From: Rotaria socialis | Taxonomy: Eukaryota; Rotifera; Eurotatoria; Philodinida; Philodinidae | DNA length: 64,000 nt | Direction of reading: 5' to 3' | NCBI GenBank assembly: GCA_905331475.1 | Contig: CAJNYU010004201.1 | Coordinates: forward strand, 70,935-134,934 | Shown here: positions 44,704 to 54,918 of the stretch, in pieces | Layout of the letters: each line of letters starts with the position of its first letter | Position numbering within the stretch: the stretch's first letter is position 1 | Program-made: the position numbers and the translations under genes | Notes under the pieces: model-generated | Seen by the model: only the letters and a program-made list of their open reading frames with translations | Told to the model about the DNA's origin: nothing | Databases searched by the model: none

Positions 44704-45811
44704 AATTAACAACAACATGCAATCATTTACAGAACTCTGAATTTAATTTGTGTGTGTGTGTGTACCAACAGTGAATTATACTTTTTATTTCAATATGTAA
44801 TTCAGATAACTCTTCATGTAATTGATGAGATGTTTTGATTGAAAAACAAAAACTCCACTTATTGACATTTTGTTTTTTGATTAGCTATAAAATAAAAATC
44901 TAGCAAAAAATTATTCTACTTCATCATCAGACCAAATAAAATGTTAAATAGTTATAAACATTTTCTAGGACTTATAGATTAAGACAGTGTTATGCTCTTT
45001 GACAATTAGGAGATATCATAATTATGGTTGAATGGAGAAAATTGTCTTAAGTGACACATTCTATTTTGTCAAAATAGTGTCTTTTTTTTTCACATAATAA
45101 ATTAATTATGAGTATGTCATCTTATACAGAAATATTTAGTCTTTCATTTATTAGATTCTAAATAAATTTCGCTTCTATTATCAGTCACACGCTAACTCAA
45201 TGAAGTTTGTTTGAACTCAATTACAAGTGATTGATAAGGTCATTCCATGGCTTTTAAACTAGAAGTCCTACAATATTTTGATTTACAAACAATGCTGTCA
45301 CCTCTTCGAGGCTTCTTTACGAGGCTGTAAAATTACTTCTCGCTATAATCGAAAATATAATCTTTAATTTGGCGAGGCAAACATTTGAGATTGAATATTG
45401 TATCAATATTTTTCAAGAAAATTATAAAGATTAGTTCAGAAAAGATATATGTTTGATTAAACTCAAAAGGTTATTTAGTTTCCTTTTACTATTCTAATGC
45501 TTCCCTGTTTTAGACCGTCGATAAAGCCTTGATAGATGTCCCTATTTGCAATTAATCACTCATTACATTACGAATAATAATATTAAAAATTATCGAATGA
45601 AATAGCCGCATTGGGTTTTTAAATTAAATCATGCAAAAGATTTACACTACGAGAATATTTTACTTGTCTCTTTCTTTTTTGTCATTCTATACGATATAGT
45701 GTCGTCAGCTGCTTTGAATGAGTCATACTATATCGTAGTACTCAACCCATGTATTTCATTTTTGTACGGTTAAACCCATGTGTTGTGTTGTCGTTGTTTT
45801 AAATTTTATAG
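44704..45811. other. Intergenic, no gene seen
   Basis: Between the VWA pseudogene and MOSPD1. It contains a short (GT)n near 44750-44763 and otherwise AT-rich sequence. The last bases (ttttaaattttatag) form an acceptor 13 bases before the MOSPD1 ATG. Confidence 0.45.
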
Positions 45812-45824
45812 TACAAATGTGTTA

Positions 45825-46741
45825 ATGTCCTTATTAACACGTTTGCCTAACAAAAGTTCTCAATTACCTTTCTTTTGTTCATCAGATTCTCTTCTATTTT
45901 ATCTCGGTAAAATAAAATATATCATTCTTTTTTCAAGCACGAATTCATTGTCGCTGTCCCTAGATGATTCCACCAGTCGTTCTCAAGTACTAACACTTTA
46001 CAACCCGTACGAGTTTTCTGTTCGTTACAAAGGTTATTCTCATATTTTTATTTGATATCAAAGATTAAAAACGTTATCTTACTTGTGTTTTTACTAGTTT
46101 TATGCACAGCTCCACGAACATATTCTATTGTCGAACCGCAAGGAGACATTCATCCACAACATTCTGTTGATATGTAAAAGCAAAAAAACAACAACATAAG
46201 ATAAAAATTATTTAGTTTACTTATTAGAATTGTACGTCTTCTTGATATATCATCAAACCAAAATGTTGTTCAAAAAATTCGTATACAATATTATGATCGT
46301 CAAAAATCACAAGATGCTCTAGGCAAACGAGATATCGCTTGCACTATACTACCCCATAAACCATCGGAACATAATTTTGATGATGATAGTAATAATTCGC
46401 CCAGTCGAATTCGAACAGCAACGAATATTTTGCAACAGGAAACACGTAAATAGTTTAAATCAAACAAAAACAAATTAAATATTTTGTTTATCTTTAGGAG
46501 ATCCAATAGCTCTTGTGGTTTTGATGATTCTCAGTGCAATATGCGCTGTTATACTTATTTTGCCAACACTAGCTGGCAATGAAAATAGTACAACAATGCG
46601 TTCACCATCTTATTTACACATGACAACAAATTCAAAAATTGTAGCAAGTTACATTCTTGGTAAATTTATTTTTTCAGTTTGTTTTTATCAGTGCAATTTT
46701 TATGTTTAGGTCTTTTAACAGTAATCTTTATTCGACGATGA
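45825..46741 (+). CDS. MOSPD1: MOSPD1/3-like major sperm protein domain protein
   Basis: ER membrane protein with an MSP domain that, in vertebrates, binds FFAT-type motifs at membrane contact sites. Plus-strand exons 45825-45906, 45964-46032, 46098-46173, 46228-46445, 46498-46659 and 46710-46741 give 212 aa (human MOSPD1 213). The MSP domain opens LPFFCSSDSLLFYLDD, then QVLTLYNPYEFSVRYK, VLCTAPRTYSIVEPQG and IVRLLDI, ending ALGKRDIACTILPHK. These follow human QVLTLYNPYEFALKFK and VLCTTPNKYVVVD. Two C-terminal membrane helices follow (VVLMILSAICAVILILPTLA; VASYILGLLTVIF) with a final IRR retention-like end. An ATG at 45817 opens a two-codon frame whose TAA overlaps this ATG. TMEM104 starts 143 bp downstream. 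Confidence 0.93.
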
Positions 46742-46869
46742 TCATAAACTGTTTCTCTGTGCTTTTTTGTACAAATTATTATCTTTTTTCCTTTGTTATG
46801 TTTGGTGCTAGAACGAAAGTTTTCTTTTTGTTCGTCAAGAAAGAATTTCTTTTTTTTATTCAATTCTAG
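46742..46869 (+). promoter_or_regulatory. Intercistronic region and acceptor between MOSPD1 and TMEM104
   Basis: The 143-bp gap carries T-rich stretches (tattatcttttttcctttg; ttcttttttttattcaattctag) and a clean acceptor at 46868-46869, 15 bases before the TMEM104 ATG. The lack of room and the acceptor suggest a trans-spliced operon. Confidence 0.55.
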
Positions 46870-46884
46870 AGAACAAAAAACAAA

Positions 46885-49261
46885 ATGCTTCCATCCAGAG
46901 GCTCTGCACAGACGAAGTCTGGTGAAGCAACATTTTCACAAAGTGTATGTTGAGTAATTTCGTTTTTCTCTTAACATTTAAAAACAAAAAAAAAATTATT
47001 TTTAGACTGGCATGATTTATATATTTAATATTATTGTTGGCACTGGTGCATTAGCTCTTCCAAAAGCTTTTCATGAAGGTGGCTATGTTCTAAGTACTTT
47101 ACTATTATTAATCCTTGGATTTTTCAGGTGAAATATTTTTCTATACAATTTTTATCAGTGAATCCAATTTACGTTTTGTAGTTATATCTCAGCAACGTAT
47201 ATGATCGAAGCAATGGCCATTGCAAATTATATGCGAAGCAAAATAGTACATAGAGTATGTTAATCGTGACTATTTCAATTCGATGTGAACATAAGAATTT
47301 CGATTTAGCGTCTGGGTACAATTGTGCCAACAGTAAACGACGACGAAGAAACTGCCGACGAATCAGATCGCGCACCATTGTTACCGGCAGCAATTAATAG
47401 CGACGGTAAATATTATATATGAGCATTATCATTGATTGTTGTTTATATTTCATTTAGATATTTATGTTTCAACGGGAAATGAAGAACGTCATGATTTTGA
47501 TATTATCGAAAAAATTGAAATGGTCAGTGAGAGAAGGTGTGATATTGATTAGCTTTTCATGGCTGGGAGAAAATTTAATATTCAGTCAATTAGAATAAAA
47601 TACATTGAATTTTTTCGGTAGAGAGGTGTAGAACAAACTTACTGCCTTTCACAATCTCTCATGAAAAATCAAAGTATCGATGCCTATTCGTTTTTGTCAC
47701 AGCTAGAGTTTCTCGATAATGAGACACATACAAAATGAAATCTATGTAGAGTATTCTTTCATTTATAATAAATTAGTTAATTGATTTTTTGTTTAAATAT
47801 CCGTTAGGGTGAAATGGCCGATATGTTTCTCAATAAATGTAAGTTTATTATCTATATTGATTCCTTTTAAGTGTTGAATTTCCTTTGTAGTGGGCTTGGT
47901 GGTCTTTTACTTTTGTATATCATTGTATCTCTTTGGAGATTTGGCAATTTATGGATCAGCTGTACCAAAATCCATTCGTGATGTTATTTGGTTCGTTGGC
48001 TAAAACTAATAGTTTATTTTTTATTTTTTTCCTTTTATGCTTTCAGTACATATGAACCTGTTAATTGTAATACAAGTATCACAAGTAATGATTTATGCTG
48101 GGAAAGTTCAAAATTAACACGACATCATGTTTATCAAATATTTGTGGTAAGATAATAGAGATAAAACTGGGAATATATGTTTTTCAATGCTAAACTGTTA
48201 AGGTTGTATTCTTTTGGACTTTGGGTTTATTCGTTTTTGGTAATGCACAAAAAACGAAATTTCTTCAGATGGTTACAACTCTTTGCCGATGGTCAGGTAA
48301 TACAAAATTTTTGTTATTCTAGAATCTTCTCAGACACAATAAATTTTCATATATGATTTTTTTATTAGAAAGAATAGATCTGACAATTTTTTTTATTGAT
48401 TATTATTTTTAGCATTTCTCTCGATGATAATACTTTGTATTATTCATCTTGCCAAGCGATCGAGTAGTCAACATCCTGATCCGATTCGTCCAGTTATATT
48501 CCATTTTCGTAGTCTTCCGCCACTTTTTGGTATTTGTGTATACAGCTTTGTATGTATCCTATTTTCATTTATAATTTATTTTATTTTGTTTAATTTTCTA
48601 TCAAACCTTTAAGATGTGTCATCATTCAATACCAAGTATCATATCACCGATACGTTCAAAAAATAAACTTTCCTATTTATTCGCCTATGATTATATATGT
48701 ATAACATTATTTTATTTATTATTATCATTAACAGCCGTCTTTACATTTGCAAAATTTGAAGATCTTTATACATTAAATTTTCGTCCGACAACACGATGTA
48801 ATCAATCAGCTGTTAATGTACCTAAAGTTTTAGCATATTACATAGCATTGTTTCCTGTGTTTACATTAAGTTCAAGTTTTCCCATAATTGGTATTACGCT
48901 TAGAAATAATCTGGAGACAGTTTTAAAATCATGTTTGAATGTTCAACGAAAGCAACGTTCTGTTCTTGTTGTATGTGTTCTATTGATACCTTGTACTGTT
49001 AGTATATTAACCGAAAATATTAATTTTCTTGTTGGTTTTACCGGTTCATATGCAGGTGTTGCTGTACAATATGTTATACCAGCATTGTTAGTTTATAATG
49101 CACGACGTCAAGCACAGTTAAAACTTCGTGGGCCAATTAATTTCCCCAATCAATCATTTTTTCAAAATAGATATTGGGTTTTTTGTGTACTCCTATGGGC
49201 ATGGTTAGCTATCATTGTTATAACAATTTATCATATACTTCCAGCTAGTATTTTTGTTTAA
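46885..49261 (+). CDS. TMEM104: TMEM104-like amino acid/auxin permease family membrane protein
   Basis: Plus-strand gene of eleven exons (46885-46944, 47006-47127, 47182-47254, 47309-47405, 47458-47522, 47808-47838, 47891-47990, 48047-48146, 48203-48296, 48413-48549, 48614-49261) encoding 508 aa (human 496). It belongs to the SLC38-like AAAP fold, and its substrate is not established. TMEM104 landmarks in order: MIYIFNIIVGTGALALPKAF (TM1), SYISATYMIEAMA, an acidic loop (NDDEETADESDRAPLLP), GEMADMFLNK, FYFCISLYLFGDLAIYGSAV, QKTKFLQMVTTL, FGICVYSFMCHHSIPSII, LYTLNF, ALFPVFTLSSSFPIIGITLR and GFTGSYAGVAVQYVIPALLV. About 10-11 membrane segments can be counted. The human protein reads almost identically in several blocks. 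Confidence 0.95.
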
Positions 49262-49350
49262 TTTATTTATGAATGAAGATTTATTTTCTTTTGATAATTT
49301 TTATGTAATTGATACAAACTGTGACATGAATGGTTTGATAGTATATATAT

Positions 49351-51047
49351 GAGTCATTCCGGTTAAGCCACGACCGATTCTTAAAAGAGCTGCTCAATCG
49401 ATGGAAACCAATTTGACTCGTTTCTTTACAAGTTTATAAGGGCAGGAGTTTAATGAATTTTGGCGAAAGCCGTTTCAAAAAATATTGTTCCGTTCTCGGG
49501 ATATTCCATTTTTTCTGAGAGCACCTTCCTAAAAAATGACACTTTTTGTGATTTTTTGTAACATTCATATCTATTCATGAGAATATCTGTTTCGGTTGAA
49601 TTTTCTACTGTAAGTCTATCTTAGTTTTATCTGTTTTTCTTAAAAGAAACAAACTCAAATTGATGAGTCATTTATGAGTTGGTCGGAGCAAAGAAATACA
49701 GGAAATTTTTTTCATTTTTTGCGATTTTGTGTTTGTACATAAAGATTGAACAGTTTCTATGAGAAAGCTGAAACTTTGTCCACTGAGAGATCTTGATAAG
49801 TACTAACTTTGATAAAAAGAACTCAGCTCTCCAACTAGTTCCTATGGCTCAGGAGATCCTCGCCAAAAAAATAACTTTGATCAAAATCACGATTTTAAGA
49901 GTGAGCTATCCCGAGCAAAATCAGGCCTATAGAAGTTCTATCATTATGACTTGAAAGTACACACATATTACTACAAAGTACTGCAAAAATTAGGATGGGA
50001 CAATGTATATTGCTGTGCAGAGCCTTATCTGAAAATGAGGAAAAAACTGCATATTGTAAGCTAAATTATATCCGATTTGTTCCCGAATAAACAACAAAGG
50101 TACGTAATAGAAAGGAACTTACTATCTACTATATATGAGCACACAATCCTCTACTCACTGAGGTAGCAAGATCCTTTGAAAGTGAGAAAAAAATATTTCG
50201 ATAAAAAACCATGGAGGGGGTACAGGGATTTCGATAGTAAAGCTGTACTCGGCTCCATGGTTTTTTATCGAAATATTTTTTTCTCACTTACAAAGGATCT
50301 TGCTACCTCAGTGAGTAGAGGATTGTGTGCTCATATATAGTAGATAGTAAGTTCCTTTCTATTACGTACCTTTACTGTTTATTCGGGAACAAATCGGATA
50401 TAATTTAGCTTACAATATGCAGTTTTTTCCTCATTTTCAGAGAAGGCTCTGCTCAGCAATATACATGGTCCCATCCTAATTTTTGCAGGACTTTGTAGTA
50501 CTATGTGTGTAGTTTGAAACCATGAAGAGAGAACTTCTACAGACCTGATTTTGCTCTAGATAGCTCTTTAGCTACGAAGCTGACATTTCTGTCAGAGTAT
50601 GCACTAATCAAGATCTCATTACAGCCTAAATTTCAGCTCTCTTATATGATTCGTTCAAGATGATAGGTACAAACAAGCACAGAATCGCAAAAAGTGAGAA
50701 ATTTTTCATGAATTCTGTTGTTGCGGTCAACTCTTTCACGATTCAGGATTTTAATTTGTTTCTTCTGGGAAATATACATCGACTAGCGGTAGGCTGACAC
50801 CAAATATTTCAACTTAAATGAAAGAACTTTTAAAGAGATATTGATATCAGAAAAAGTTGTAAAAAATGTCATTTTTTAGGAAGGTGTTCTCAGAAAAAAT
50901 CGAATATCTCGGGAACAGAACAATATTTTTTGAAACGGCTTTCGCCAAAATTCATCAAACTCTTGCCCTTACAAACGTATGCAGAAACGAGTCAAATCAT
51001 TTTCCATCGAGTGAGCAGGATCGGTCGTGGCTTACGCGGAATGGCTC
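49351..51047. mobile_element. 1.7 kb foldback (giant inverted repeat) element
   Basis: Two arms, 49351-50215 (865 bp) and 50254-51047 (794 bp), are inverted copies around a 38-base loop. Next to the loop, ccatgga/tccatgg and about 110 flanking bases match almost perfectly. The outer ends are GAGTCATTCCGGTTAAGCC and, inverted on the right, GAGCCATTCCGCGTAAGCC. Both ends abut ATAT, so a 4-bp duplication is possible although the left flank is an (AT)n run. The arms carry no gene; small frames inside are arm shadows. A few indels distinguish the arms. This is a non-autonomous foldback or very large MITE, probably of a cut-and-paste family. Transcribed, it would form a long hairpin. Confidence 0.85.
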
Positions 51048-51749
51048 ATATGAATAAGAGCTCTGTTGATCAAATTTATAGTAAATACTCATAAAAGAAA
51101 TAGATTTTTGTTAATTATTGTTACTATTTTTTTCTTATTGTTATTCTTATTGTTGTTGTTGCTGTTGTTGTTTTGACAACGAATGCAAAAAGACATGTAT
51201 GAAGAAGACAATCAATCCTCCAACTAGTCCTGATATATAAGATCAAAGCCGTTTGTTTGTTTTTTTACTTATGAGAAAGACTTAGCATCTACTATGTTTT
51301 CACTCACCAACTGATGCAAATCGGTACCTCTTAGTATTAAAAAAAAGATTAGAAAACTAATCTGATTAAAACTTTTCTCTTAGACTATCGTATTGCCATC
51401 TAAGAGATGGAGGAAGAGTTCTAAACATTTTTCATATCGGTATGTAAAAAAAAATTATAGTGCTAAATGCAGCGGGTAAAGCTCTACATTTTACATGAGA
51501 CTGTATTTTTTATAGATTCACGTTTTTTTTTCACAATCGACTGAACAATCAAATTTCAGTCATATGAAAACAGTATTTTTTTTCTGTACAAGATGGACTG
51601 TTTTCTTTCTTATTTCATCTTGTTATCAGCTGGTTTTCTAGAGCAGTAAATGTCAAAAACTAGGTGTACCACTTATTTTGGCCACAGGGATATATTCTCA
51701 CATATCATTGTCTCGTTATAGTCGATAATTTTTGAAGAATACAGAGAGA
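51048..51749. other. No gene seen
   Basis: Between the foldback element and the coding debris. It contains TTG/TTC-rich simple sequence (about 51115-51180). Nothing else is recognised. Confidence 0.45.
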
Positions 51750-53130
51750 AACATACCTTGACCAGCTTTCGCATGTGTTCGAATAAATAGAGCAATCTAT
51801 GGAAAATAAAGACCAACTAATATAATAAATATATTTGGTTCACAAAACTACTAAACAAATTTCTATTAATAAGACATGGCTCATCATCATCGTTTTCTTT
51901 GCTCTCACCGTTAATGTCATTATGAGCTTGTTCCATTGGTCCAGATGTCAAGGCTCGTTTGATATTTATCATAAGTAGTTTGAACACGTTTACGTCCTTG
52001 ACTTTGTGTTAAAAATTGTTCAATATATCAACAAATAAATGTTCTAAATGATAAATCATACGGTGTACGCAAACCTTAACCTTTAGATTTATTTTTAAAT
52101 AATTGTAAACATACAAATAAACTTGATTGGATAAGACGATTTGAACGATGTTCATGATGATATGAATCTGTAACAGGAAAAACATCAGTAATAAACTTCA
52201 TATTTAAAAAAAGTATAATATGGATAAATGAAAAAAAGAATCAATCATTTCTTTGATGTCGAATAGGAAGCAAATTGTCATAAATACGATCAGTACGTCT
52301 GCGATTATTGAATAAGTTATTTTTTGCTAGATTGTATTGATATTTAAACCAGTCGCCGAAATAAGCAAGCATACATTGTCCAATTATCATTATAAAACCT
52401 GCCATGACTGACGCCAATTCAAATAACTTAATCATCCATTCATCTTTTATTAGACTGCCCAGGACAATCATTCCGATCGCTGAAACGATCATCTTAGCAG
52501 GCCTGAAACGGCTATAAAATGGTATAATAATGCGCTAATTTTCACCTTATTTCGCCGTAATCCGTCAGCTCGCTTTACGGACCATTTTTTTCCGCTAGAA
52601 AACGGCCATCGCTTTTAACAGTGTATTCGGCGTTTTCCGAACTGACGGAAAACGGCGCAGTTTTTCAACGTTTTATATCGTTTTTACGTCTTTTACGGCC
52701 ATTTACGCACCGTTTTCTTGGGCCTGGGTGGTATACGATAGAACGAGACACGTGAGTATCATGAGGATGACAGGAAAAGCTGGAAGTCCATAAAGAGCAT
52801 ATGGCAGATAAGTGTTGTATAACGTGGACAATAAGATACTAAATTTTCCTAATGTCATTGAATATTCTTGACTTTGACAAATTTCTAGATTATAAAAATC
52901 ATGAAATTCTGGATAAAATTCTAATAATTTTGAACATAAAAGTATATTTTTGTTTTATTAGAATTTAACATGTTCATATTCAACACAAGTTTATCTAATT
53001 TTGTATTAGCTCTCTCTCTGACATTTCCATCGAATAACATGCCAAAAATCCAATTATTGAGTTTAACATCACTAGAGCAAGATAAGTAGGAGCAGAACAT
53101 TTTTGTTCCAACATTGACCTAAAAATGATA
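51750..53130 (-). pseudogene. Broken coding remnants of an unknown membrane protein
   Basis: On the minus strand an acceptor (catttttag) at about 53119 opens a coding-like stretch (VNVGTKMFCSYLSC; NNWIFGMLFDGNVRER), then a shift of frame, EFYPEFHDFYNLEICQ, a hydrophobic PYALYGLPAFPVILMILTCL, an interruption by a MITE at 52498-52726, and a second hydrophobic stretch (MIVSAIGMIVLGSLI; FELASVMAGFIMIIGQCML) ending in a basic tail (NNRRRTDRIYDNLLPIRH). A further piece at 51930-52205 (HHEHRSNRLIQSSLFVCLQL) contains stops. The family is not recognised. It looks like a multi-pass protein gene that has decayed; whether the two parts were one gene is uncertain. Confidence 0.4.
52498..52726. mobile_element. 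Short MITE, CAGGCC termini
   Basis: A GC-richer 229-bp insert begins CAGGCCTGAAACGG and ends CCGTTTTCTTGGGCCTG, giving an imperfect inverted repeat (CAGGCC with GAAACGG/CCGTTTTC). The interior is full of short inverted ACGG/CCGT words. It lies inside the broken membrane-protein remnant. No clear target duplication was found. Confidence 0.6.
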
Positions 53131-53223
53131 GAAAAAAATCTATTTCAGCCTTATTTTGTTACAATTTGAAATTGAACGAAATATATCTGAATAAATAAGT
53201 TAATAATAAAAAAATTGCTTCTT

Positions 53224-53320
53224 CCCAGGTCGATCAACTTGTGTCGTACACGGCCGTTTGGTATGCACCGTATTACGGTCGTTTACGATCGTATCAGGGC
53301 ACCGTAATGTTCGACCTGGG
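53224..53320. mobile_element. 97-bp palindromic MITE, CCCAGGTCGA termini
   Basis: It begins CCCAGGTCGATCA and ends TGTTCGACCTGGG, with internal ACGGCCGT and TTACGGTCGTTTACGATCGT inverted words. It is compact and strongly palindromic. Its CCCAGG ends resemble those of the 229-bp MITE 0.5 kb away, and the two may belong to one family. Confidence 0.6.
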
Positions 53321-53985
53321 TTTGTTTCCTTCTCTTCTTGCCCTCTATTCCTCAACGTTTTTAATAGAAATCTAAAATAGGATGTAGACATACACTCTAC
53401 TTTTCCATGTATCGTGTAACTGTACATTTTATTTCGGAGATCAAAATGTACAAAGTGTACAAGAAGTTAAAATGTTGAGTTCTACAGATAAAAACAACTT
53501 AATTCTATTAAAAAGATACTGTCATTTTATTCCTCACGTTAGTGAGCGCACGAAATTTTTAAATTTAAACTAAAGCAAATTTACTTTAAGATAGATTCTT
53601 CTCTACTGTTTTTCTTTTCTTTTATCGCTTTCCACAAATGATTTCATTATCACCATGTTCATATCGGACTGTGCAGAAGCGAAACTATATACTCAGTTAT
53701 GTGAACATGGACGATGTTATAGCGTCTCTACCTATTTTTTTCTATTGGAGGAGACTTGAAAATTACGTTTAATGGAAAATTTTTCTTTCTTTTAATCATG
53801 AAAGCACAAAATTTTTTGTAAAAAACATCGTGTAAAAACGAAAATCATCGTGTACAGTATATACACCCTATTTTTTTTCAGGGCCTAAAATAGGGTGTAA
53901 ATCCTATTTTATTAGGGTACCGTACATTTTGTTTTGCTGGGTACACTCTTGAATTAAAAACACTGTATATATTGCTTATTAATAG
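53321..53985. other. Repeat-rich spacer
   Basis: It holds a palindromic patch near 53865-53925 (acaccctatttt facing aaaatagggtgt around cagggcc), which resembles yet another small inverted-repeat element. No gene is seen. Confidence 0.4.
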
Positions 53986-54180
53986 CCCATGTCGTGAAAA
54001 TCGCCGCGATTTTGGTGATTTATAGAAAAATGAATGTAAAATCGCGATTAATCGGAATATGTTGAAAAATCGGAGATAAAATCAGATTTTATCGTGATAT
54101 TAAAAAGAAATTCGATTAATCGTAATCGCAGAAAAATCAGAATGATTAATCAAGATTAATCAGTATTTTCTTTTTTTTTC
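53986..54180. repeat. Left CGATTAATCG-rich repeat (candidate inverted terminus)
   Basis: Starts CCCATGTCGTGAAAATCGCC and continues with many degenerate units of tcgcgattaatcg and gattaatc. The same kind of sequence in inverted order occurs at 57430-57637, on the other side of the BEN-domain gene. Confidence 0.6.
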
Positions 54181-54918
54181 GAGATTATTGATGTGTCAAG
54201 CGCAACACGTGTCTGTGATTAGAATAAGACTACAAAAAATCATATACCAGTAGAAATTATGTTTTCAAGCAAAAAATATTATCTATTTTTTAAAATGATT
54301 TTTTTATCATAAGTGTACTGTATAGGATATGACTTCAAATAGAGTGTAATAATTCAAAAAAAATTTCATCTTGTCAGCAAAGAGATTCGAATCTATTCAT
54401 TTTCTTATTATGTGTCATTAGGCTCACTCATATGACGTTATCATATTTCATGGCACCTAATTTTCAATGTTCAATTGTTTAGAGCATTCCGAAAACAAAA
54501 TTTCATTTTTTGGAATAAAGTGACTGGTTTTCAACTTGTTCGTAAAATTGCTGATACAATAAAACAAGAGTAGAATATATTTCACGACGAATAATTGAGT
54601 ACTATGTATATTGAAAAATGTCACGTTGATTACTATCAGCATTATACTCTATTTATCACTATTTGCTATAGTTAAATATTCCTCAGTAACGATCATGTAT
54701 TTCTTTCTGAAGTACGAGTAGATTACGAACATGATTAAACTAATTTCTTTTGTTTACATTTATGTTTTTGTGTCGTATTTTTACGACATATCTTATAGAG
54801 TATTTTAATGTATCTATATATTATTTGTATATTCTAGATGACACAAAATGCATACGCAAAATCGTACACAACATAAGCACGAGGAAAAAAATATGCAGAA
54901 TTTGCTTTTATCAGTTAC

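Noticed and set aside
45780-46055. A 91-codon read-through version of the first MOSPD1 exons
   Set aside because: The middle is a 57-nt intron; splicing restores the MSP domain match.
49351-51047. Foldback arms as coding sequence (63-codon frame at 50866-51057)
   Set aside because: The frame is an arm sequence with no independent support.
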